This document shows positions 36,261 through 49,100 of a stretch of 64,000 nt of DNA, piece by piece; position 1 is the stretch's first letter; each line of letters starts with the position of its first letter. The DNA lies in NCBI GenBank assembly GCA_033675545.1, contig JAWDGP010002436.1, forward strand, positions 988,501 through 1,052,500, in the 5' to 3' direction. The notes under the pieces were generated by a model. It saw nothing but the letters and a program-made list of their open reading frames with translations. It made no database searches and had not been told where the DNA came from. Made by a program: the position numbers and the translations under genes. Source of the DNA: Elysia crispata. Its lineage: Eukaryota > Mollusca > Gastropoda > Plakobranchidae.

Positions 36261-36599
36261 GTTAGCTTGCCGGAATCTTTGCAATTAGTGGCTAATTGCC
36301 TGAAGGCTAGAGTTTCCCAATTGACAGCAACAGGAGGCTCCCTTGCATTTATACGAATTGTTGGCCAAGAAAAATTATGTTTAGAGGCCAACAAATCTTT
36401 TGTTATTCCAGTGCAGCTAGACAGGGCAATGTCCTATCACAAAACACATGCCCTTGTCGAGCCCTGCCTGGACTCTGTTCTTCCTGAGGGCGTGGACGTG
36501 TCGCCTAGCTTGTATGTGTATAATAATGGAGACATAGATATTCATGAAATAGTGTTGCGCAATTGTTCCACCAATACTGTTCAAATTTAGAATGGAGCA

Positions 36600-38150
36600 G
36601 TTGTGGCTCATCTCATTCCAGTACTGGTCACGGACAGTATATGTCAAATGGAGAACATGAATGACCCTACCCCTAGTTTAGACTTGAGCTCCACTGCATT
36701 TTCGAGCCATGATCAGGATCAGTTGAATAACTTAGTGAAAGAATATGCTGATTTTATGACGCGTAGTGAGCTTGATTTAGGTCATCACAAAGGAGTAGAG
36801 CACACCATAGAGCTTGAGGATTCAAAGCCGTTTAAGCAGCGCTACAGGCGTATTCCACCACACATGTTTGAGGAGATGCGCGATCACCTTCGTCAGCTTG
36901 AGGCGTGTGGAGTGATTCGTCCTTCTAAATCTCAATACAGTTCTTCAGTTGTGTGTTGTCGTAAGAAGGATGGAAAGCTCCGCCTGTGTGTTGACTATAG
37001 GCTCCTAAACTCAAGAACGCGTAAGGACAATTATTGCCTTCCCCGTGTGGATGAAAAATTGGACTCCCTCAAAGGTGCCAAATATTTTAGCCACTTCGAC
37101 CTTAAGTCGGGCTACCATCAAATTTCGAAAAGGGAAGACCATAAGCCTTACACAGCCTTTACCATGGGTCCTCTTTGATTTTGCGAGCACAATAGGCTCG
37201 CCTTTGGGCTTTGCAACAGCCCGGGTACATTTCAGAGAGTGATGGAAGATTGCTTTTCGGATTTAAATCTTCGTATTATGTACATCTATATATATTACAT
37301 AACCATTTTCTCTGAAATCTCTGAAGAACATCTTAAACGACTTAGCCTGGTTTTTCAGCGTCTTAGAGACTGTGGTCTGAAATTGTCTCTTCAAAAGTGT
37401 GCCTTCGCTCAAAGTCAGGTCAGTTTTCTCGGACACTTAATATCAGCTGATGGCGTGAGGCCTGACCCCGAGAAAATTGCAAAAGTTAAAGATTTGCCTT
37501 CCACTCAAAACCCTAAAGAGCTTCGCTCATTTCTTGTTTTTGCAGGTTATTACAGAAAATTTGTAGAGAAGAATTCGGAAATTGCTAGGCCACTCAACAG
37601 CCTACTGCAACCCACTCGAAAGAAGATCGATAAGGGGCCATCTAAAGTAACTAAATGGGAATGGGAAGATAAACATGAACAAAGTTTTCAGTGCTTCAAG
37701 AATCTTCTGTGTACTGCACCATTATTGGCCTATGCCGATTTCACGAAAACGTTCCAGCTTCACATAGACACCTCCACCGTAGGTTTAGGAGCACTACTCT
37801 ATCAAGTAATAGATGGTGCAAAGAAAGTCATTGCCTACTCAAGCAGGTCTCTGTCCAAGTCAGAGGAGCGTTATCCAGCGCACAAGTTGGAATTTTTGTG
37901 TTTAAAATGGAGCGTTTGTGAAAAATTCAATGATTATCTGTGGGGAGCTCCAAAGTTTCTGGTGCGCACTGATAACAACTTTTTGACTAATGTGCTGACT
38001 ACAGCCAAGCTTGACGCCACGGGTCATAGCTGGTTTGCAGCCCTAGCCGCCTTCGACTTTGAGATAGAGTACCCACCCGGTGTATCTAATCAGGATGCTG
38101 ACGCTCTATCGCGTCTTCCATCTTTTCGAATCGACATCGTGTCGGTACAA
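36600..38150 (+). mobile_element. Reverse transcriptase and RNase H parts of the Ty3/gypsy fossil
   Basis: RT hallmarks include LRLCVDYRLLNSRTRKDNYC, the YFSHFDLKSGYHQI block and SFLGHLISADGVRPDPEKIA. The following RNase H-like part shows LHIDTSTVGLGALLYQ, AYSSRSLSKSEERYP and FEIEYPPGVSNQDADALSRL. Sequence type and order are Ty3/gypsy (Metaviridae). Confidence 0.88.
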
Positions 38151-39468
38151 GCCATGTGCTCTGTAGACTTTGCTCCATTTGCTGCAACCATGGCCGTCTT
38201 TGCTGATGACACAGAAGAAGAAACTTCTCCTTTTCCCCACATTTCATTGGCGGAGCTCAGACAAGTCAAAATGCGGATAAAATTCTGGGTGCATAGATGA
38301 CTGCCATGAGAAAATGAGAGTGTCCTATTTTTAAAAGGACCCCAAATCCTACTAAATACGGTATCATGAAGAAAAATTGGCAGAAATTTTGTTTCTATCG
38401 TGGACTGCTGCACCGTAAGGTTGAAGGTGAAAAGCCTCAGCTTGTCCTACCTACCAAATATATCCCTACAGTGTGTAAGGCACTTCATGATGATATAGGT
38501 AATCAGGGATACGAGAAGACCCTGGGCCTTATAAGGTCGCGCTTCTTCTGGCCAGGAATGTCCAAAGATGTAGCAAGTTTGTGTGGGATATGTACCTTTG
38601 GGCTATTGATAAAACAATGATAATAGTATTTCATAGTTAATAGTTTTATTAATCGCTTTATTCCTCCGTTAATTCCCCTCATTACTTCTTTAAGTCCACC
38701 TTTTCTCGTCATTAAGTCTTGAGGTAAAGGTATAAAGTTGTACCCAATGATCCCCAACAACAATGAGTCAACGTGTGCAAGAGTGGGAGCGGAAACGCTT
38801 GGGAAATCCCCAACGTCAAAACCGAATGAATCAGCTCAGTTACGCAGTAGGAGGATCGTACCCACCTGAAGACAATGCCAGAATTGGTCCCAAGTCCCCA
38901 TCCTTCCATATGAGTCACCAATGACGCCCGCAATTAAATTGTGCATCATATACTAATTTTAGAGTGGAGTCCAACACGTAGTAGGCCCTCCGTAAATGAC
39001 ATAAAAAGGGGTATCTCTCAAACTAACTTTACATTCGACCATCGAACGAACGACCATCAGTTTGACCAACATCCAGAGGCAGTCGGTGCTGGGGGTATGT
39101 CCAAATATGTAATGTAGCACACTTAGTGATCTAGATGTGGTAGCATCTTTGTATTTAGATAATTCATTGCATATATCAATAGGATGATAATCCAAACTCT
39201 GGAGGAGATCATTCGACATTTATGCGAACTATTGGCTTTAATTTATTTGATTAAAAGTCTATAAGAATATTCCATTATAGTTTGATTTGTTAGTAAAACA
39301 GTCGATGAAGTTCTGTCTTTGAGGTTATGCATTTTATATTGTTTTGCTCATTCTCGTGGCTTGAGGTGCCCTGGAAACTGATATTAGATCGAGAAGTAGA
39401 ATGAGACCGAGTTTCATTCTTAAACCGGTAACGCGCTGTATTTTGTATATAGAATACAGGCATTAGAT

Positions 39469-39572
<104 letters not shown>

Positions 39573-39840
39573 GTAAGAGACGGAAAAATAGTATATTCAC
39601 TAACCTACTTACCAATTTACGTCCGCCTGTTTATCAGTGTATAATTCCATACATTAATGGAGGAATGAGTCCTGTTATGTTGTATTAATATTATCCATTA
39701 TGTTCCTTGCAGTAATTTGTTTCACTGAGTCGTATGGCATTCCTAAACATCACGAAGATAGTACAACTATGTCACAACTGATTTCATTATCATGTGAATA
39801 TGTTAAGATACATTGCTTATGTCTGTGTTTAATGTTCATC

Positions 39841-39917
39841 TCAGGAGCCTTTCGGAATCTTCCTGAGCCTTCCGGAGTCTTCCTGAGTCTTCCTGAGCCT
39901 TCCTGTACCTTCTTGAG
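39841..39917 (+). repeat. CTTCCTGAGC-type minisatellite
   Basis: Imperfect 10-15-bp units such as CTTCCTGAGCCTTCC recur about six times. Confidence 0.7.
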
Positions 39918-41617
39918 CATTTGCCTTTAATGAATGAACGAATAAAACTATAGACACTGCCTCCCGCCTTCATTCTATGAGAGATGAGAAGATAGAGAGT
40001 GAAAGAACACGTAACCATACAAAATAAGAACCCTAAGCTCTGTCGTTGAGCATTGAAAACTACCGGGCCATCCCCTCCCACAATAGCTTTCATTTGGTTC
40101 ACCTTTGTGGTCGCTGTTTAAGATTTAAGGGAAAACCAGACAGAGCTCCGCTGGTAGGAATTCTAGCATCAGAAACATTAGAGCTAGTATGTACCGACTT
40201 TCTCAAGGTCGATTCGGCCCAAAATGGCACGCAGTATATTCTGATCGTCTCGGATCATTTCACTAGATTCGCCATGGCAGTACCCACCCGTAATATGTTA
40301 GCAAAGGCAACAGCCGAAGTTCTCTTGACCTTCGTCAGAAACTTCGTCATCCCGAAACGGTTACATGCTGATCAAGGCGCTTACTTTGAGTCCAAGGTGA
40401 TTCGTGCGCTCTGTCAATTGTTAGGTGTAGAGGAGTCCAGGACTACACCATTTCATCCAATGGGAAATGGGAGCTGCGAGCGGATGAACCAAACGCTCAT
40501 CAGTATGCTCGGTACCCTTCCCCTAAGCGTAAGAAAAAGGATTGGACATCCCACATTGGCATGTTGGTTCTCGCATATAACAATACTAAGTGCGATTCTG
40601 CAGGATTCTCGCCCTACTTTCTCATGTTTGGGAGAGAACCGAGGCTCCCTGTTGATAACATGTTTCCTCTTTGTTCAGAGCCTAGAGGTGATTACATCAC
40701 AAATGTAAAGAAAACTTCAGAATGGGCATGGGCTAAGGCCTCGGAGAATGGTTCTAAAGCAAAAGAAAGTCAGAAAAATTATTATGACAAACGTGTGAGA
40801 GGTGCGACCCTGATTCTCGGTGACAAAGTCTTGGTTCGAAATTGTTCTTTTGAGGGTCCTCATAAGTTCCAGGATAAATGGAGTGACGACATTTTTGTTA
40901 TGAAAGAGCAACCAGATTCAAAGGACACCAGTCTTTGTCGTCGAGCCTGTGAATGGAGGGAGAAAGCGAACTCTACATAGGAATCTATTTCTTCCTGTGG
41001 AAAGTGTAAGGGAAGACCGTCCTGACGTAAGCCCTGACAATGTGGCAACACGGAAGGCGCTTCCTTCAGCTAAGACAAACAGGACCCCAGGGTCCATCTC
41101 GGCAATGCCCCTGCAAGTGTTGCCCGAGGACGAGGTCAAAGGCACCACATCCGAATTAGAACTGGAAGATGATGGTGAAAGTGAGTTCGATTAGATCTTT
41201 TCTGAGGCCAGGTTCCCGTCCACGCCCTCTCTCACGTGATGTAGCTGCTCAGTCCGACGAATCGGACGATACAGTTGTTGATCTTGTTCCACTAGATACA
41301 CTTTTGCCGGTCACACCATGGCCTGGGTCACCTCTACCTGTCCCGGTTCCCCGCACGTTGGTAAGACTGAAATAACCCGTGCATGGCAGACTTATGGGGA
41401 ATTTTCGATGTCTTTGAATGACAAGTTGTCTGAGCTCAAGAGTCTACTTGCTTTTGATTGGGTGCATAAATCTATTGTCACGACAGCCACGACAATCTCT
41501 TCTTGTAGGTTCGCCATGAGTTTTTTTTTCTTTTTTTTTTTGTGTCCGTTTTTCTGGCAGTATGTACAGGTCGGGGACGACCTTCCAAAAGTAGTGGGGG
41601 GGGGGGGGGGGGGTGTA

Positions 41618-41715
41618 TGTGGGATAGGTACCTTTGGTTTATTGATAAAACAATAATAGTAGTATTTCATAGTTAATAGTTTTAGTAATCGCTTTATTCC
41701 TCCTCATTACTTCTT
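41618..41715 (+). repeat. Second copy of the start of the 38.6-kb insertion
   Basis: ATGTGGGATAGGTACCTTTG, GATAAAACAATAATAG and ATTTCATAGTTAATAGTTTT, followed by AATCGCTTTATTCCTCC, match 38584-38680 closely in the same orientation. A G-run precedes it. It lies just after the end of the Ty3/gypsy coding remains. Confidence 0.8.
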
Positions 41716-41854
41716 TTAACCCTTTCCCCGGCAAGTGGGTGTAATCCACCCGGATGCTCCGTATTTTGCTAATACAACGAGTTGCGTCTTTTGGATTTGG
41801 TTCATACTCCACCTAATCCTCAAGGTAGATGGTGTGGTTCCCTTCATGGGTAAA

Positions 41855-41971
<117 letters not shown>

Positions 41972-41979
41972 GTTTAGTC

Positions 41980-43100
41980 ATCTAGATTAGTCCCCAGCCG
42001 AAGGACCATTATTAATTACCCATTGCTCCATATTCTTTATCTACGTCAAAGCTTCCCCATTACTATATGAGAGTGAGCGAGAAAGGCGTGCCCTGTCGGA
42101 CACCTGAGAAGCTTAGTTTTAGCCTTGCTGACCCAATGACATTTCAGTATGATTGACATGTTGTTCTTCCAAGGTTTTCCAACATAATGTGTTTTTGCCG
42201 TGTCAACTTTATATCATAGTTGGATTGTTAGCCGCATAACATTTCGTTCACTGAAACTTTACATTGTGAGTAGACCCCAAGTGAGTTTCTTAATTAAGAC
42301 CCATAATGTGATGTTGCGATAAAATTTTACGTGCACAATACATCAAGTATCACAGAATATTGTGGATAACAACAGATGTATAAGGGGAATTATTTATCGT
42401 CTACAAATAGAGAAATCTCTGAAATTTACTGTGGGGTTTTGTCATATTTTTACCTGTCTACATCGTGACAGGAGTGGTAGTAATGGTAGTAGTGATAGCG
42501 GTTGTAGCAGAAGTGGTAACACAATGGAGGTATTAAGAAATATTCATAGCTCGATAGGTAGCACTCAGAGGCAGCTGCATCCACAATCGTAGCCATTTTG
42601 GAAAAGTGGCCATTTCAAACACACGATAGTAATTCAACCCTTAAAAAAGAGGCAAAGCGATATGGTGAGATTTTTATTCTAACTGCGGCTCTCTTTGTTT
42701 GAATATTTTCCATGCTCAGTTCATTTTGTTAACTAGGGAAATTCATTTACCACCCACGCACACAAAAAAAAACAACAACAGAAAAACAAACAAAAAACAA
42801 ACAAAAAAAAAACAAAAAAAAAAAAACAACATAAAAATTTATCGCACGGCTGACATTGGATAATAAATAATTACATCGATGTTATCGAAAGAAGCCACGC
42901 AAACTACAACCGTTAAAAACGGCTTTTTCTTGTCTGGTCTACATATTTACGTTCCTGAAGCAGTAATCTAGACCATTTAATTTTTTTGTGTATACAGGCT
43001 ATCATTGTTTGTTCAGACATTTCTGAGGTGCTTCGTGTTCCAGGATTCGCTCAGCTTACCATAAGCTTACAGAATTCGCACATTTCCAGCTGATTGTTCA
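41980..43100. other. Region upstream of PTBP copy 2, no gene recognised
   Basis: Contains an A-rich CAAACAAAA tract (about 42757-42831) and no convincing coding sequence. It must contain the promoter of copy 2 if the 43103 start exon is right, but no core element is clear. Confidence 0.5.
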
Positions 43101-43102
43101 CA

Positions 43103-43110
43103 ATGGAAGG
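43103..43110 (+). other. First coding exon of PTBP copy 2 (M-E-G)
   Basis: ATGGAAGG followed by the donor GTATGT. Phase 2 fits exactly with the phase of exon 45185-45212. The match to the MDG start of vertebrate PTBP1-3 is the main support; an 8-nt match alone would be weak. The 5'UTR extends upstream to an unknown start. Confidence 0.7.
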
Positions 43111-46100
43111 GTATGTAATGCACCAAAGTTCATATTACTTATCTACTACTCTAACGTCTAGATCTAGATCTAGATCTAGATACGCTAGATCATTAAGCCA
43201 AGATCTATATCAAGTAGAATTTCTAGATCTAGGTATAGTGTATTATGCTCCCCCTTTTTCCTTTGAACTTAGAACGCGTAAGGTAAGTCAAATTGACACT
43301 GGTTAATGGTTGTGGTCCCGTTTGTATGTATACAATAATGATAACAGTAATAACAATAATAATGATAATAATAAAAATAATAATGAAAATACACCCGATC
43401 TACACATGATCCAGATCTAGATCTTTATCTAGAAACATTCCAAATCTACTCAGGGCTCCACATGATCAATTTATAGATCTAGAACATGAGCTCGATCCAC
43501 GATGACTGCCATGTAAACAAATGGGACTACAACCCTTTTAAAACGAGTGCTTTCAAATTTGTCTGTGCTTTCAAATTTGTCTGCATCCGAGTCTTGCCTT
43601 GATAAGATTTGTGAGGACAACTACAAGTTGTTGCATTGACCTCTATGACTAGTATGAGAATCCAAATTAATGTACACTCCCCCCACACTTCAAAACTACA
43701 TTCTAATAGCTCTCAAAAACATTTTCTGACCTAGGCAAGTTTCTCAGTCCAAACTAGATCTAGACATACTTATGAAATCAAAGAAAATGTGCCTGAAAAG
43801 CAGACTAAAAGAGAATTATGTAAAAATTTATTCCAGATCTTTGAGTTCTAAACTATTTCAGTAACTGAATCAAGTCATTTTTCATTTATCCTCAGCTAAT
43901 GATTTCAATACTGATACCTATGTAATAGGACTCAGAATAAGTCTGGATGAGTATACAGAGAACACGATTAGATTGAACATGGATCCCTCGAAATCACAAA
44001 TTCCTCTAACTCATCCGTTTTCCCCTTCTGATTCTCTCTTTATTACCTTCTTATTTCCACACTTTTGCAAAACCCGTTTAAAGTTATAACTAAGACTTTT
44101 TCTTTGAATAATCAATTCTAAATTAGAGAAAGAAAATGTCAGCCTCTAAAGAAATTTGCAGACGGTAGATCTTAAATTTTGACCAAGTGCTCTACACAGC
44201 TGTTGTTATTGTTCAAACAAGCATGTCCTGCCTCTCCCTTTCATTGTCTAGAAACAGTTTGTGGACAGGCAGCCTAGCGTTTTATCCCTAGTCGCGAGGG
44301 AGAGAGTCACCCCCTCTCCCGCCCCACCTTACTCTATCTTAGTCTGATACACCAAGGGCCAGGTGTTGTCTGTGCCTGTGCCAGGTATACCTGTGGCTAA
44401 GACTTCAAAGGGGTTGATTGTAACCAAAATTTACTTGTCACATGTACAATACATCTATAGATGGGTAATGCTTAATCAATCAGTACATGGGTGTGAGTAA
44501 AAGCTGGCAGGTATGATCTCTTTGACAGTTAGGACACCAGATGGCTAAAAAAGTAGAATGTTCGACTGACAATAGTGCGCCTCAGGTCCTCTGGTGAGAT
44601 TAGGTCTAGCTTTGCCTTGACAGAGATGTCTTGTCTAGGTTAAAGATTTTCACGAACAAGCAAAGTTCATTGTATTTGAACGTCGACTTTAGACTGAATT
44701 TACGCAGAGCTAGAAAGAAATTTGTGACCGGTATCTGAATGTAGACCTAGAGTCTAGATCTTGATCTAGCATGAAGAGTCTGAGATCCAATGAGCGCTGA
44801 GGTTTGGAGACAAGTTTTCACATAAAGTGAGTTTGGAATGACAGATCGGGTTGCTCTGATGTATCTGTCTTTTGTCCGCTCTTTGAAATACTAAATGTAG
44901 GAAAATTACGGCAAATCGGGTATCCCTGTTACGCTGGAAATTCCATAATTGTCCGAAAATAACCAAGAAAACACGAAGCCTCTTTACATTGTTATTATAC
45001 TTCAAAATATTCAAGAAAACGTCCCAAAGGTCCAATTGCTAAAAACAAAATTATTAAATAACAGCTTCCTCGAACATACAAAAATTCCTCAATGAATTTG
45101 AGGAATACATGCTCGACTGTATTAAAATTGTTTTTTCTTCCAAATATTAAATGCTGTTATTTGGGTTCTCTTTCTCTCTTTCAGTGAATACTTTTCATCA
45201 TCTGGAGTTAAGGTAAGTTTTTCTTTTTTTTTCACAACTGTTTAGGATGGAACAATTCTGCCTTGGAAGCTTCACCCTCATCATAAAACTTTGTAAAACT
45301 TTGTGCTAAACAAATTTCAAAGAGATCTGAAATTCGGTTGTGATGATCTTGCTATTAGTTCAATTTGTACAGGGTCTATATATTGACAAATCTGTACTAT
45401 TGCTTATCTGATGATAAATTTCACATTTGTATACAATATCAAGCCATAAAATCATCAACCAACCTTTTTGACTTTTCAAAGTCTAAATCTCTTTTCTGGA
45501 TCTTGTCTTGATATTAGATTTGTCATTCAGATGATTTCAGAAAACAATTACAAAGAAATAAAACACAGCAGATTGAAAATCAAACCCTGAAATTATCTCT
45601 GATGTATAAATTGGTAAGAGTAAAAATGGGCACAAATATTGAAATATTTTTAACCACCCTTTTTTTTCCTGTTCCTAACTTCCTTCTTTGAAGCATACAG
45701 CCTTCTTTCAGAAATAATGAATCGCCATGTTTGTTTTTGTGTGAAAAAAAAAACAAAACAAAACAAAAAGCAAAAATCTAGCAGTAGCAAGTTGCCAAAA
45801 TAAAATAGTATTTCATTTGTCATCTAAAATAATAAAGATACTTAGCTGAATCTTTAAGCTATGATTGCTTCTAGAAATTTGAGGATACATGAAGCCTTGA
45901 ATTTTTCACAGGAAAAAGCTGGTAATATGTGAGAAACCTTGTATTCAAACTTTGATCCATATGATAAAGACGTTAAAAAATAATTTTTATACAATGCATC
46001 AGGGTTGTAAAACATTCACAGATTCAACTTGCTGCTCTTGAGATCCTTACTTGTGGTTTAAAGTTTGTTTGAAATAACCACTGTAGCTGGTAAATTTCTA

Positions 46101-49100
46101 CTGGTAAATAAAATTGTGTATAGTCTTAAGATTGAACACATAGTATTGAAATGCCTTTTGGGAATCTAAATGTGTCTACAGTAGATTGACTTTTTTTTTT
46201 TATTTAAATTTTGATTATTTTAGAGAGGCCCTGGCAACATGCAAGTCAAGGACGGCATGGGTGATGCAAATGATGTCAAAAAGGTAAAAATAAGGAAACA
46301 GTGATAAACTGAAAGCATCTCTAAATTGAACAAGTTTATGATGTAGTTGCATCTTTGAAATTTACCCCACAAATTTTCAAGGATCTTCCTCAAAACCCAA
46401 AGAATGGCATGAGTTATTTTTAAATTGTAAGATGGAATGTCTGGAACTTTTTAAAAGTGCAAGAGATATTTACTAGACAAACAATGCCTGAAAAATTGGT
46501 GGAAATTTACTTAATAAGTCATATTTTGAACCTTATTTTTTAAAAATGATTTTTGATCACGTTGATATATAGCTGTTAATGCATTTATAATGTTAATAAG
46601 TAAATTAAAGGCTACCTTTCAATTTAGTGTCTGATGCTTAAAAACAGATGCTTTCACAGCTACTCAGAGATATTTCTTAAATACAATTAGAGAACACTCA
46701 AACTTGGGAGAAGAAAATTTGTTTCTCATTGGAGTTGAAGGTAAAATTTAACTACATCAGTAGGCTCAACTTCATTAATGTTCCATTTAAATTATCTATC
46801 AGGTTATTACAAGTAAATGTTAAGTTGAGCCATTATTACAGTTAAATCCATTAATGCAGTTACACTAAACCAAACTGTTATACGCTAATGTTGATCATTT
46901 GCATGTTCAAAGAGGCCAGTTGTCAAGCAAATAATTGAAACAAAATTTTAATGTACCAGCAACCAATTTATGTTACTTTTCAGTGCCAAAACACATTCTA
47001 AGTGATACCAAGACATGTGTATGATCTTTTTTTTTGCAATTTGAAAGTGTTCAACACATTTGGAATATTTCTTTCGAGGTAATCACTCAACCCATTAATT
47101 TAAAATTGATCCCATCCATTTAATTTTTTTTTGTACCATGAGTTTACGTTAAATGTCAATGTAAGAGGTGATTGCATTGAAGTGCTTGTTCACTAGAGTA
47201 AATTTTAACTTAAAGAAAAATTTACTTTATTTTGATCGTGAATGATGGTGCTGATGTGATATGTTTCAGGCCAAATTTGATAATGGTGGCAATACTCCAT
47301 CAAAGGTGGTTTACATTAAAAGCTTGCCCAATGATGCTTCAGAAACAGATGTTGTACAGCTTGGAATGCCTTTTGGAAAAGTAACCAATGTGCTTGTTCT
47401 GAGACAGAAAAATCAAGTGAGGCCCTCTAAAAACTAAGTTAATTTAAGAACAAAAATTTAAAAAATTTAAATGAGCATAAAGAACCTTGAGGTAAAGTTT
47501 TCTCTCGTCTTAGCTTACTTTGTGTGCACTTTAATAGATAAATTAAATGTTTATACGATACATTGACCAAATTTATATGAAATTACTGCTAAGTTATTTA
47601 TTTAAAGCCACTGAAACAATAAGGGAAATAAACAGACTTCACACCATTTTGTTTGTACACAAAAGATATGAATTTGTTTTTGATTTTACATATGTGTGGC
47701 AACAAGGTGCAAATGAGTTGCATTTCACCTATATTGCATTTGGAGATGTTAATATTTCAAGCTATGTATTTTCCGTAGCATCCCACTGACTGATTAAAAA
47801 TAGTATGAAATCATCCAAATTATTAGAAGAGATACTGAACCAGTTAAAAAAAAAAGAATTTTTTATTTCATATTCATATTTCTGATATCCATTCATGTCT
47901 ACTGGTTTTGAGACATGTGGGAAAAAAAAGTAGTTCGTTTTAAGGCACAATCTTCGAGCTTCTGTAGAGAAGTTGAAATTGAAAATGTTTTTCATATAAA
48001 TATTTATGACAAATGCACAGGATGCAGATTTTGTTGACAGAGAAAATATTTCATTCTAGATTTATTCCACTTGTTTTATTTCTACAATTCAAAGCACATT
48101 TTCATATTGAATCTGCCATTATTTTAACGATTCTTTTGAAAAATTTCTCAGATGAAAGAATGAAATATTGTACACTTCTTTTTGTTTTTGATCTGATTGG
48201 GAAAATAAATGGACAGAAATAACACCTTTGATTTAGCCATTCAAATCAATACTTTTGGCAAATTTCTGCTTTTCTACATACTGTTAATTTCAGTTTGAAA
48301 ACAGCAAGAGTAATTTTGGTCATTATTAAATCTAACAAATCCTCCCCCCAAAATAAACAAACGACAAAAACAACTATCAGTTGCAATTAAAAGAATAAAT
48401 TTTTCTCAAAAAAAAAAAAATAACTCTCTTGTGACTGACTTCTTTATTCTTGCTATTCCCACAAAATCTATGACACAGGTAAGATTCCACCAGGCATCTC
48501 CAAAGCTATATTTATAGCACTGCCAAAGAAAAAAGGGACAACAGAGTGTGAATTGCATAGAATGATCAGTCATATGAGTCATATCACCAAAATACTTTAA
48601 GAATCATCATGATGCGAGTCAGAAATAAAATCATACCTGAAATTGCTGATGAGTAGTGTGGCTTTGTGTAGCTTCATTGGCTACAACGAGACATTTGACA
48701 GAGGACAACATGAAGAGATAATCACACAACTTACACAGCTGAAAATAGCTGAAAAAGATTGAGTGGTCGTAAAGATATACTGCAAGTTGATGAAGAAATC
48801 AACTCATTTAAAAAAATAAAAACATGTTGTCAAATAAGTATGTGTCCTTTCCCTAGATCATTTCCCTCATAACAATGAAATGGTTATGTGAAACCTAGAA
48901 GTACAGTCAGGAATTCAAGAAGGTGGGCACAACATAAACAACTTGAGATACGTTGATGCTGCTGTATTAATTGCGGAAAATAAAGAAGACTTGCAACAAT
49001 TATTAGTCAATGTTGAAGAAGAAAGCAAGAAAAAAGGATTGGAATTCAAAAGCAAAAAGACAGATTTACGGTGGTCAGTCGAAGCAATGAGTTTCCGCAG

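Noticed and set aside
42362-42592. Ser/Gly-rich reading frame of 76 codons
   Set aside because: It arises from a GTAGTGGTAGTAATGG simple repeat. No family resemblance, and no splice context.
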